Source: a virus. From it: a DNA stretch of 64,000 nt. Below, piece after piece: positions 8,104 through 16,029 of this stretch (positions within the stretch are counted from its first letter, which is position 1; every line of letters starts with the position of its first letter). The stretch spans positions 1 through 64,000 of the IMG/VR virus record IMGVR_UViG_3300042893_001761; one strand, 5' to 3'. The notes under the pieces are model-generated. The model did not search any database. It had not been told where the DNA came from and saw only the letters and a list, made by a program, of their open reading frames with translations. The position numbers were made by a program, and so were the translations under genes.

Positions 8104-9050
8104 ACTATTCACTTACAGTATTTAATTCCGTCTTTGACAATAAGACGGATAAGTTAGTAGTCTGTAAATCTTGGGCCGACTTCGAAAAGTTGCTTTTTAC
8201 GCTTTCAAGATTGCCCGGCTATAAGGCTAAAAAGGGCGAGACGAAGAAATCATCTTCTCTCATTTCCCCTGCCGTCTATGCCAAAGGTGGAACAAGATCT
8301 AATGCCAATGTAACGTCCTGGGGTGGCTGGGCTGCATTAGACGTAGATGAATATGAATGCTCTTTTGCAGATGCAGTGAAGGTATATTCTCAGTACAACC
8401 ATATTTGTTATTCGACTGCGTCATCTCGCCCAGACAAAAAGAAGTTTCGAATCGTCTTCCAATTGAACAAGGAAGTACCTCCGGATAAGATTCGTCATTT
8501 TTGGTATGCTCTGAATAAGCATTTTAATTCTATGGCGGATGAGCAGACCAAGGATCTGAGCCGGATGTATTACGTGCCCGCTCAGTACCCCCATGCTGAT
8601 AATTTCATTATGGCTCGGTCTGGCGAGGTCATGGATCCAGATCAGATTATGGCGCTGCATCCGTTCAGCGAAAAACCATCTCGGAGTTTCATTGATAAGC
8701 TTCCGCCTAATATTCAGAAAGAAATTCTGAATTATCGAAAAGGAGAGATGAACAATACTGCGGTGAGTTGGTCATCCTACACAGATTGTCCTTTCGTGAA
8801 TAAAAAGTTGATCAACGAGTATAAGGCAATCTCATCGATTGATGGCTCTGGAAGATACCGCATGATCTACAAAATCATGTCGAGTATTGCGTGCAATGCA
8901 GTAAAGCGAAAATACCCGATCACTGCATCGCAGATTGCGGAAATGATCCGTAGTCTTGATAGCGATACCTCTAGGCTTTATCAGAAACGGCCGTTAAACG
9001 CGGAAGCTGAACGTGCCATTGAGTTTGCCTACAAGAGTGTAATGCTTTGA
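8100..9050 (+). CDS. archaeo-eukaryotic primase (prim-pol)-like protein
   Basis: 316 residues. SWGGWAALDVDEYE (~73-86) gives the acidic D-x-D, CYSTASSRPDKKKFRIVFQL (~102) the strand with Ser/Arg found in prim-pol cores, and DLSRMYYVPAQYP (~155) the third motif. T4 itself uses a TOPRIM primase (gp61), so this could be the replication primase of this phage or an accessory prim-pol. Start: TTG 8100 overlaps the MazG stop. ATG alternatives lie well inside. Confidence 0.6.
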   Translation: MNYSLTVFNSVFDNKTDKLVVCKSWADFEKLLFTLSRLPGYKAKKGETKKSSSLISPAVYAKGGTRSNANVTSWGGWAALDVDEYECSFADAVKVYSQYNHICYSTASSRPDKKKFRIVFQLNKEVPPDKIRHFWYALNKHFNSMADEQTKDLSRMYYVPAQYPHADNFIMARSGEVMDPDQIMALHPFSEKPSRSFIDKLPPNIQKEILNYRKGEMNNTAVSWSSYTDCPFVNKKLINEYKAISSIDGSGRYRMIYKIMSSIACNAVKRKYPITASQIAEMIRSLDSDTSRLYQKRPLNAEAERAIEFAYKSVML

Positions 9051-9104
9051 TAGGCAACCATTTAAGAAGCATTGATAATCAATAACTTAGGACATTCTTA
9101 TTGT

Positions 9105-9132
9105 TTTACTTTCTGAGAGATTGATGTAGGAT
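9105..9132 (+). promoter_or_regulatory. early promoter cassette
   Basis: TTTACT 9105-9110, 16 bases, TAGGAT 9127-9132. It is preceded by the conserved cassette sequence AATCAATAACTTAGGAC from 9077. Confidence 0.75.
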
Positions 9133-9138
9133 ATCAGT

Positions 9139-9570
9139 GTGAATCATACAATCAAAAGCAAAAAGCTTCACCTTCTGGGTCTAAATCTTTTTGGAAAAGT
9201 GGCAAATCTCTCAACTCGGCAACTACGAACTGATTACGATGTGAGAATTCAGAATCGACATACGAGCAAAACCTTTGGCGATTGCATGACGGTCAATCCA
9301 AACTCAAAGGGAACTGTTGAGTGCATCACAGACACAGCTAAACTCATTTTTATCGATTATGACGATTCGAGGTATATTCGCGTCTACGAGTGCACCAATA
9401 AATCAAAATATGATATGGAATACGTGGGCGGCGAGGATCGCGAAGGGCTCAAGCGAGTGTCGGTATGTTACAATATTGCGGACATGAAACTCCTCCATGA
9501 AATCGACGAACCTAGTCTTTTGTCAGAAATGCAAGCTTTAAGTTCAGCCCGCAAATATCAAAAACTATGA
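9139..9570 (+). CDS. hypothetical protein
   Basis: 143 residues from GTG 9139, the first start after the promoter. Mostly beta-strand-like segments (KLIFIDYDDSRYIRVYEC), with no motif I recognise. It overlaps the next gene by 4 bases (ATGA), so the two are probably translationally coupled. Confidence 0.65.
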   Translation: MNHTIKSKKLHLLGLNLFGKVANLSTRQLRTDYDVRIQNRHTSKTFGDCMTVNPNSKGTVECITDTAKLIFIDYDDSRYIRVYECTNKSKYDMEYVGGEDREGLKRVSVCYNIADMKLLHEIDEPSLLSEMQALSSARKYQKL

Positions 9571-10076
9571 AATTCACTAAATATAATTTTAATGCAAAGG
9601 AAATTGATCTGTCAAAGGTAAAAGAACGAGCAAAGAAAGAAGCTGAAAAAATTTTTAAAAACCCAAAGACTGCCAGGGGTCGCACTCTAAGTAAAATCAT
9701 AGAAGATTGCATGTGGGGACAATGTCCAGAGATTTGGTTAATGTTGCAAGGTTATCATGATGATATTCGCGACTATCACGATTTAGTTGATCCCAAAGGA
9801 AGACCGATTGAAGTCAAAGCTACTGAAAACCTTCCGTACGGTAAAGATGGAATGACTGGTATTGATTTTGTTAAACGCCGATACGCAGAAAAGATGCAAC
9901 AAGGGTGGGGTGATTGCGCAACGCGTATGTATATATTCACCTATGTGAAAAGTACGCTTGAATACACCTTTGAAGGCATTTATGATTGGGATAAACAAAC
10001 TAAAGACTTTATCCGCTCCGATCCAAAATTAATTACTGCAAATTGTGATTTACAAACTACTATAACTAGTGTATGA
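9567..10076 (+). CDS. putative PD-(D/E)xK-fold nuclease-like protein
   Basis: 169 residues. The segment DYHDLVDPKGRPIEVKAT (about 70-87) has the D...E-V-K spacing of a restriction-endonuclease-like active site, preceded by ECMW-type conserved aromatic/acidic residues (EDCMWGQCPEIW). A lysine-rich helix forms the N-terminus. This supports a nuclease fold but not a target. An early promoter for the next gene lies within its 3' end. Confidence 0.5.
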   Translation: MKFTKYNFNAKEIDLSKVKERAKKEAEKIFKNPKTARGRTLSKIIEDCMWGQCPEIWLMLQGYHDDIRDYHDLVDPKGRPIEVKATENLPYGKDGMTGIDFVKRRYAEKMQQGWGDCATRMYIFTYVKSTLEYTFEGIYDWDKQTKDFIRSDPKLITANCDLQTTITSV

Positions 10077-10077
10077 T
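10049..10077 (+). promoter_or_regulatory. early-type promoter inside gene end
   Basis: TTTACA 10049-10054, 17-base spacer, TATGAT 10072-10077. It supports a downstream start at ATG 10090 and a promoter for the base-modification cassette. Confidence 0.6.
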
Positions 10078-10089
10078 TATCTCTTTATT

Positions 10090-10452
10090 ATGAAAGAATC
10101 CATCAAAGTCCTCCAAGAGTGTGCAGATCTGCAACTCAAAAAGTCCAATGATTACCAGAATGCGAATAGCACTATTCGGCAGGCTGATTATTACCCCCGC
10201 GGGGCTGCGTCAATCCTTGACGTCATGAACACAAAAGTACTGCGCATGCGTAGTGTTCTTGAGGCAATGGAATTTGATCCTAGCTATGCTCCTAACTTCG
10301 AGTCTCTCCAAGATTCTGCAAAAGATCTAATCAACTATTCGTCTTTCTTTGTTTCATTCTGCCGCGGCGGCATTGACGGACAATCCAAAGACCGCGACTT
10401 CCTTAACCGCAAAATTTCTTCTACTCGCAATGATGACACTACCCAGAGTTAA
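10090..10452 (+). CDS. DUF1599-like nucleotide-modification-associated protein
   Basis: 120 residues from ATG 10090, chosen because the upstream ATG 10069 overlaps the promoter -10 region. It reads QLKKSNDYQNANS, then RQADYYPRGAASILDVMNTKVLRMRSVLEA, then ESLQDSAKDLINYSSFFV: the K-x-x-DY / K-x-x-R / ES..D...DL.NY pattern of DUF1599, a family repeatedly found beside thymidylate synthase homologues in modified-DNA phages. It overlaps the next gene and is best seen as part of the modification cassette. Confidence 0.6.
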   Translation: MKESIKVLQECADLQLKKSNDYQNANSTIRQADYYPRGAASILDVMNTKVLRMRSVLEAMEFDPSYAPNFESLQDSAKDLINYSSFFVSFCRGGIDGQSKDRDFLNRKISSTRNDDTTQS

Positions 10453-11107
10453 TGATGTTCGTCAGCATTTTAAAGATGCTCTAGCGAACGGTGTCTATGT
10501 GACAGACAAGAGCGGCGTTAAAACCCTCGAGTTGTGTGGCGCATCATTTTTTGCAGATGAAGAATCCATCTTTGGCAAACTTAATTACGAGTACATCAAT
10601 GCTGAACTTCAATGGTATGATTCTCAGTCTCTGAACGTCAATGATATTCCTGGCGGTGCTCCTAAGATCTGGAAACAAGTCGCAACAAAAGATGGCCGGA
10701 TTAACTCAAACTACGGTTGGTGCATCTACTCAGAAACCAATCATAAACAATTTAATTCTGCGCGAAATGAGCTTATCGCAAATCCAAATAGTCGCAGAGC
10801 TATAATGATTTACACTCGGCCAGAGATGCACCGGCATTATTGCGAAGATGGTTGTTCCGATTTCATGTGCACGAATGCTGTGCAGTATCTTATTCGGGGC
10901 AATAAACTTCATGCCATCGTCCAAATGCGAAGTAATGATGTTGTTTTCGGTTACAAGAATGATCGTGCATGGCAATACATTGTACAAACCCGCCTTCTGC
11001 AAGATCTAAACACACTCGGAGAAAATAATTATGAAATGGGAGACCTTATCTGGCACGTCGGCTCGCTCCACGTCTATGAACGGCACTTCGCACTTATTAA
11101 TGGATAA
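10433..11107 (+). CDS. thymidylate synthase homologue, probable dUMP/dCMP hydroxymethylase
   Basis: 224 residues from ATG 10433 (ATG 10430 adds one Met). The catalytic-cysteine region is GCSDFMCTNAVQYLIRGNKL (~137-156), followed by VQMRSNDVVFGYKNDRAWQYIVQ, equivalent to the RS-x-D and N regions of ThyA, and WHVGSLHVYERHF near the end. The phage also has a ThyX (20527) able to make dTMP, which suggests this homologue makes 5-hydroxymethyl-pyrimidine monophosphate for DNA modification. It overlaps the deaminase gene. Confidence 0.75.
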   Translation: MTLPRVNDVRQHFKDALANGVYVTDKSGVKTLELCGASFFADEESIFGKLNYEYINAELQWYDSQSLNVNDIPGGAPKIWKQVATKDGRINSNYGWCIYSETNHKQFNSARNELIANPNSRRAIMIYTRPEMHRHYCEDGCSDFMCTNAVQYLIRGNKLHAIVQMRSNDVVFGYKNDRAWQYIVQTRLLQDLNTLGENNYEMGDLIWHVGSLHVYERHFALING

Positions 11108-11546
11108 TAAGTGGAAAGGTCGTTACCTTAAATTGGCACGCGAGATTGCTGGATGGTCGAAAGATCCTTCCACTAAAATCGGCTGTGTGATTATTGGGCC
11201 AAAGGGGCAGGTACTAGCTCAGGGGTATAATGGTTTCCCACGCGGAATCCAAGATACGCCGGATCGGTATGCTGATCGTCCGACGAAGTACAAATACGTG
11301 GTCCATGCGGAAATGAATGCCATATATAACGCAAGTTATAGTGGCGTCTCGCTCGATGGATCCATTTTGTTTGTGCATGGATTGCCAGTTTGCTCTGAAT
11401 GTGCAAAAGGCATCATCCAAGTTGGAATTAAAAACATTGTTATGCCATACCAGGAAATACCTGCAACGTGGCAAGACTCGTGGAATCTAACTCAGCAGAT
11501 GTTCGCTGAAGCAGGTATTACCTGGGAATTTGTCAAATTCGAATAA
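11100..11546 (+). CDS. dCMP deaminase
   Basis: 148 residues from ATG 11100, which overlaps the stop of the previous gene (ATGGATAA). Zinc motifs are HAEMNAIYN (~62) and LPVCSECAKGI (~88), the HAE and PxxC(x)2C signature of cytidine/deoxycytidylate deaminases; KDPSTKIGCVIIGP is also typical. It supplies dUMP for the neighbouring synthase homologue and ThyX. Confidence 0.93.
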   Translation: MDNKWKGRYLKLAREIAGWSKDPSTKIGCVIIGPKGQVLAQGYNGFPRGIQDTPDRYADRPTKYKYVVHAEMNAIYNASYSGVSLDGSILFVHGLPVCSECAKGIIQVGIKNIVMPYQEIPATWQDSWNLTQQMFAEAGITWEFVKFE

Positions 11547-11549
11547 TTT

Positions 11550-12710
11550 ATGGGACTCTCAACTACACACTATTACGATGAATTCCTTCGCTATTATCAA
11601 TTAGCAAAGGATCAACAGGAAAAATGCAACGTTTCATCCAAGCCTCCTTATGGGATGTTAACCCATGCTGAGTCGAAAATGGGTGATGCTTTGCTTGAAA
11701 ATGTTGAGCTCTACGATGTGGTTGAACGTAAATTTGCTGGATTCTCACAGATCGTGAATGATTGCTTTTATGGTTGGAATGCAGATCATCCCTATTGGAT
11801 GAAGATGTCATCAGGAAACCATACTGCCCAACGTAAGACTGTGGCGACAAGCTGGAATGGAAAGAAGTTCTCTCTTGCAGAATGGATGTACGTATTCATT
11901 CTTCACCGCGTAACAGGTTCTGCCATCAATTATGCGACGAAACCATCCGGTTACCATAATACATTATTGTTTAAACTCCATGCGGCTTCTTCAATTTCAG
12001 AGATGACGGAAATCGTAAAGGCCGAGAAGTCTCCGTTTTACACTTCAGTTGGATACCAGTTTCCTGCATTTCCAAAACCACCAGCAGGTTATAAACGTGG
12101 CGGCGATTACTACCTCTGCGAATTTGCCCCACGTTTGGCCACTGAACTTGCAGATTTCTTAGTTGCAGGAAACAAGAAAACGCTTCGCGAAATTGGCGAA
12201 TTCATGTTGAGCTGGAATCAAGCAAACGGAATGCGCAGGTTCGCTTTCCAATATGCAGCAGTTGTTGCTGACGTTGCTGATTGGTTTCCGCAATATGTTC
12301 ATCGAGATACTCCATTCTATTACGGTACCAATGCCATTGAGTGCATTTCTTATCTCGCGACGCCGACGAAAAAAATGAAGACTGAGGCTTTCCTCGATCT
12401 TGTCATGGAGAAGATTCAATCTGATACTGGAGCATTCCCATATAACGCAGAAGACGTGTGCTGTGACTTTATTCGTTGGGTTGAGAATTACGTTCGTCCA
12501 GGTGCGGCATACGGCCATCTGAACAGAGATAATCTTTGGTCATCACATCAGATTCACGATCACCCGTACGGCCGCCAGAAACCAATGCTCGAGCTGGGTC
12601 TCATTAAGTCATTTAACGATCTTGACGTGCATCCATCAGATGATTATGTCATTAGCCGTGCCGGAGTCACTGTAGAAAAATATAAAGAGCTCTGCAAAAC
12701 CTTAAAATAA
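11550..12710 (+). CDS. amino acid:DNA transferase / thymine pyrophosphorylase-like protein
   Basis: 386 residues, mostly helical. FSLAEWMYVFILHRVTGSAINY (~108-129) and FAFQYAAVVADVADWFP followed by DTPFYYGTNAIECISYL (~230-270) resemble the helical family described as alpha-glutamyl/putrescinyl thymine pyrophosphorylases or amino acid:DNA transferases. Those enzymes replace the activated 5-hydroxymethyl group of DNA uracil with an amine. The assignment rests on recall of the family pattern and on context between deaminase and PLP genes; a database search is needed to settle it. Confidence 0.5.
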   Translation: MGLSTTHYYDEFLRYYQLAKDQQEKCNVSSKPPYGMLTHAESKMGDALLENVELYDVVERKFAGFSQIVNDCFYGWNADHPYWMKMSSGNHTAQRKTVATSWNGKKFSLAEWMYVFILHRVTGSAINYATKPSGYHNTLLFKLHAASSISEMTEIVKAEKSPFYTSVGYQFPAFPKPPAGYKRGGDYYLCEFAPRLATELADFLVAGNKKTLREIGEFMLSWNQANGMRRFAFQYAAVVADVADWFPQYVHRDTPFYYGTNAIECISYLATPTKKMKTEAFLDLVMEKIQSDTGAFPYNAEDVCCDFIRWVENYVRPGAAYGHLNRDNLWSSHQIHDHPYGRQKPMLELGLIKSFNDLDVHPSDDYVISRAGVTVEKYKELCKTLK

Positions 12711-12711
12711 T

Positions 12712-13602
12712 ATGTCGCACGATACTCATGTCATAGACGGTTTAAATAAAGATGTTGGATTAATGTCCTGGAAAGAAGCCAAGGATTATTACCTTTCCCT
12801 TTGCGAAGGGTGGACTCCGTATAATCCGGATCCAGTCATTATTGAACACGAGGGTGTTCAAGTGGTTCGAGACGACCTCATCGTAGGAACGAAAACAAGA
12901 GCTGGAGATTTGCTTGTTGCAAAAATCAAATCGGATCATATCGTATATTCTCAGCCTCGAGTTGGACTCGCGGGAGTGTCGATTTGCGATACGGCAAACC
13001 GAATTAATAAAAAGGTTACTCTTTTTATGCCGTCTTCCAAAAGGATTTCAGTGCATCAGGCATGTTGCATTGAACGTGGAGCAACTGCGATCTTTGAACG
13101 TATTGCGGCAATGCCAAATTTAAATCGCCTTGCTGAAAAGTGGGCAAAAGACAATAATGCATTTTTTGTTCCATTAGGTCTAAGGCATGAGTATGCAACG
13201 GCCGGGATCATTCATGCTGCATCTAAATTGCCAGAACCGGATGAAGTCTATGTTGCTATTTCTACTGGCGTATTGACCCGAGCTCTTCAAATTGCCTGGC
13301 CCAATGCTAAATTTACATGTATTGCCGTAGCTCGTAATCTTAAAGAAGGTGAACTGGGTCGTGCCACCGTGATTAGCGAACCTCTAGATTTTCAAACTCC
13401 TGAAAAGCCAGAAAACGTACCGCCATTTCCAACAGTGGTCACGTATGATGCCAAAGTTTGGAAGTATATTCCAAAAAATACGGGCAAAAAGATTTTAATG
13501 TGGAATGTTGGAACCGATCCGGTTTTAAAAGATGCATCAATTATAGATAGAACGGATTCTTATAGAAAATGGAAGAAAGATGAACAATTGACAGAATTAT
13601 GA
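12712..13602 (+). CDS. PLP-dependent enzyme, fold type II (threonine synthase/ACC deaminase-like)
   Basis: 296 residues. DDLIVGTKTRAGDLLVA (~49) could hold the PLP lysine, AGVSICDTANRINKKVTLFMP the substrate loop, and YVAISTGVLTRALQIAW the glycine/serine phosphate-binding turn; all are looser than in housekeeping relatives. PLP enzymes act on amino acids tethered to thymine in hypermodified phage DNA, which fits its place two bases after the transferase-like gene. Reaction and substrate are inferred. Confidence 0.6.
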   Translation: MSHDTHVIDGLNKDVGLMSWKEAKDYYLSLCEGWTPYNPDPVIIEHEGVQVVRDDLIVGTKTRAGDLLVAKIKSDHIVYSQPRVGLAGVSICDTANRINKKVTLFMPSSKRISVHQACCIERGATAIFERIAAMPNLNRLAEKWAKDNNAFFVPLGLRHEYATAGIIHAASKLPEPDEVYVAISTGVLTRALQIAWPNAKFTCIAVARNLKEGELGRATVISEPLDFQTPEKPENVPPFPTVVTYDAKVWKYIPKNTGKKILMWNVGTDPVLKDASIIDRTDSYRKWKKDEQLTEL

Positions 13603-14597
13603 AAGTTTTAATTACAACTCCAATGGCTCCAATCTCGGAGCGTATTTCGTCTCACCGCGCGGCGCAGGCTGCAATCTATGCTGATCAATTAAGGCACTCT
13701 GGCCACGACGTTACTGTCAATTATGGCGGTAAGATCGAAGATTACAATGACTTTGAATGTATTGCCGTTTATCATGGTAATGATTGGGGCGGTACGGTGA
13801 ATTTGTTTGGCGGTGTAAAGCAGTATGGATCGATCGATCAGATTGTCCGTCTATCTAAATTCACTGGTAAAGTTTTTTCTCTCGTGATTGATTTCCCGAA
13901 ATACTCTGAGATGATTAAACCCCGGGTTGATAAGGAACCAGCATCACACCCGGATTGGAAGAGTGTCGACTGGACTAACTTGGCACAGATTGAAACATTT
14001 GCAACAGTTATCAATCCGAATAATCAATTCCTGAGTACTAAACTCGCATTTGGCGATTCTCACGCAATTTCTATGTATCGGCCCGGATGGAAAGTTAATT
14101 CGGTTCCCTTCAAGACCTTGCACGGTGCACTTAATATGGGTCTTGAATCATTTGTTCCGGATAATACGTTGGCATATTCTGAATTTGAAGTTTATTTTGG
14201 CAACATCGATATTCGCCACCATTTACTTCGCCAGCCGGATCCAATTAAAGCTACGAAGGCTCTTGTTGCGGAATACGTAAAGCAATGCCAAGATCTGTCT
14301 GAGAAAGGTAATGCAAAGGTTACAATCTGGGAACCGCTTCCAATCGAAAACGAATCTCGTAAACTACCAAAGACTGGGTATTATAAAGACGCTCCATTTT
14401 ACGGGAGCTGGAATGAGCGCAACGAAATTCGAAAGCTCTTTGTTAGGGAGCTGGAGGAAAACGTTAAAGGAAACGTTTGTGTATTTAAATGGGTTTCAAC
14501 GCTAATGAATCACAAAGAGGAACTGGACTTTGCCTATATGGAAAAGCCACAATCTGTTCATTTATCCAGAGAATTTTATCCTCACTGGAATCATTAA
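13599..14597 (+). CDS. SGNH/GDS-motif protein of the modification cassette
   Basis: 332 residues. TKLAFGDSHAISMYRP (~148) contains a GDS block like SGNH hydrolases, and SVHLSREFY near the C-terminus could supply the partner histidine. The N-terminus is MKVLITTPMAP then ISSHRAAQAAIYADQL. Gene start overlaps the PLP stop (ATGA), so it belongs to the same operon. It may add or trim a group on the modified base. The function is unproven. Confidence 0.5.
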   Translation: MKVLITTPMAPISERISSHRAAQAAIYADQLRHSGHDVTVNYGGKIEDYNDFECIAVYHGNDWGGTVNLFGGVKQYGSIDQIVRLSKFTGKVFSLVIDFPKYSEMIKPRVDKEPASHPDWKSVDWTNLAQIETFATVINPNNQFLSTKLAFGDSHAISMYRPGWKVNSVPFKTLHGALNMGLESFVPDNTLAYSEFEVYFGNIDIRHHLLRQPDPIKATKALVAEYVKQCQDLSEKGNAKVTIWEPLPIENESRKLPKTGYYKDAPFYGSWNERNEIRKLFVRELEENVKGNVCVFKWVSTLMNHKEELDFAYMEKPQSVHLSREFYPHWNH

Positions 14598-14601
14598 AAG
14601 A

Positions 14602-14630
14602 TGTACAGGATCAATCAACTATAGTATATT
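14602..14630 (+). promoter_or_regulatory. possible promoter of uvsX
   Basis: TGTACA 14602-14607, 17 bases, TATATT 14625-14630, close to ATG 14637. Weaker match than the other early promoters. Confidence 0.35.
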
Positions 14631-14636
14631 TCTATT

Positions 14637-15686
14637 ATGTCATCATTACTCGCTAAACTAAAAAAGAATTCCCGCATTGATAGTTCGTCTACCTTGGATG
14701 AATCCAAGTTTTTCAATCAAGGCGACAACAGTGTTCCGACCGATGTTCCTATGATCAATGTTGCCCTTTCGGGTGACCTCGACAAGGGTCTCACTTCCGG
14801 TCTTACCGTCCTTGCCGGTCCATCTAAACACTTCAAGACCTCATTCGCCCTCATCATGGTTGCGGCGTATATGAGAAAGCATCCTGATTCAATCGTACTA
14901 TTCTATGATTCTGAATTTGGTTCGCCTCAGGCTTACTTCAAGACCTTTGGCATTGATACCAGCCGCGTGCTCCACTGTCCCATCATGAATGTTGAAGACC
15001 TTAAATTCGACATCATGAAACAGCTTGATGGAATTGAGAAAAGCGACAAGGTCATCATCATGATTGACTCGGTCGGTAACCTTGCTTCCAAGAAGGAAGT
15101 TGAGGATGCCATGAATGAGAAATCGGTTGCCGATATGACTCGTGCCAAGGCTTTCAAGAGCCTGTTCCGTATGGTAACCCCACATCTTTCGATGAAGGAC
15201 ATTCCGATTGTTGCCATCGGTCACACCTACAAGACGCAGGACATGTATCCCAAGGATGTTCTTTCTGGCGGTACCGGTCTCTATTACTCGGCAAACACGG
15301 TCTGGATTCTCGGACGCCAACAAGACAAGGATGATGACGGTCTCCAAGGTTACCACTTTGTGATTAATGTTGACAAGTCTCGCTTTGTAAAAGAAAAGTC
15401 CAAGGTTCCGATTTCTGTTTCTTTTGCCAACGGCGTTGAGAAATACTCTGGTCTCCTTGAGGTTTCTCTTGATGGTGGCTTTGTCACTAAACCGACCCAG
15501 GGTTGGTACCAAAAGAAAGGCGACACCGCCAAGTACCGTGAGAAGGATACCTACACGAAGGAATTCTGGAAAGACATTCTTGACTCGAAAGAATTTAAGG
15601 ATTACATCCGTACCCGCTATACCCTAGGCGGCGAAGGTCAGAGTGGTCTCACCTCAATTGTGGATGATGAAGCCGATGAATCCTAA
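14637..15686 (+). CDS. uvsX: UvsX recombinase (RecA family)
   Basis: 349 residues. Walker A is the UvsX-type GPSKHFKTSFAL (~61), Walker B VIIMIDSVGNL (~138), and VAIGHTYKTQDMYPK (~195) followed by SGGTGLYYSANTVWIL is typical of UvsX. It forms filaments on ssDNA for strand exchange and recombination-primed replication. The acidic C-terminus overlaps the next start codon. Confidence 0.95.
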   Translation: MSSLLAKLKKNSRIDSSSTLDESKFFNQGDNSVPTDVPMINVALSGDLDKGLTSGLTVLAGPSKHFKTSFALIMVAAYMRKHPDSIVLFYDSEFGSPQAYFKTFGIDTSRVLHCPIMNVEDLKFDIMKQLDGIEKSDKVIIMIDSVGNLASKKEVEDAMNEKSVADMTRAKAFKSLFRMVTPHLSMKDIPIVAIGHTYKTQDMYPKDVLSGGTGLYYSANTVWILGRQQDKDDDGLQGYHFVINVDKSRFVKEKSKVPISVSFANGVEKYSGLLEVSLDGGFVTKPTQGWYQKKGDTAKYREKDTYTKEFWKDILDSKEFKDYIRTRYTLGGEGQSGLTSIVDDEADES

Positions 15687-16029
15687 AATTACAGATAAGG
15701 ATTTCTCATTCGTTGAAAAGCCAACTTCCGAAATGTATTCGGTTAAGTTGAAGAGTGGCCCATGGTCGGGTGTCATTGTTACCTACGGGAAGGTTTCCCT
15801 TAAGGTAAGCGAAGACAAAGAATCGGCCACTCTCTCTTTTCAATTCAAAGTAGACGAAGCTCCAGATGTTCATGATATTGATGAACTGGAAATGTCTGCC
15901 GATTTCAACAATCACCTTGGTGACATTCTAAGTCACATCATTCAAAATGCCTTCGACACGGGCCAGTATAAATTAGGGTCTAATGACAAACAATCTACAA
16001 ACGACGATTCTTCAGAAGTTAGTGAATGA
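15676..16029 (+). CDS. hypothetical protein between uvsX and helicase (T4 gene 40 position)
   Basis: 117 residues from ATG 15676, overlapping the uvsX stop by 11 bases. Beta-rich: SVKLKSGPWSGVIVTYGKVSLKV and SATLSFQFKVDEAP. Acidic Ser/Asp tail. It occupies the position of T4 gene 40, but I see no sequence that proves homology. It overlaps the helicase gene by 47 bases, so expression is probably coupled. Confidence 0.6.
   Translation: MNPKITDKDFSFVEKPTSEMYSVKLKSGPWSGVIVTYGKVSLKVSEDKESATLSFQFKVDEAPDVHDIDELEMSADFNNHLGDILSHIIQNAFDTGQYKLGSNDKQSTNDDSSEVSE

Noticed and set aside
14898-15512. 204-codon frame on the minus strand inside uvsX.
   Set aside because: It is the antisense shadow of a clear UvsX gene and its product shows no domain.
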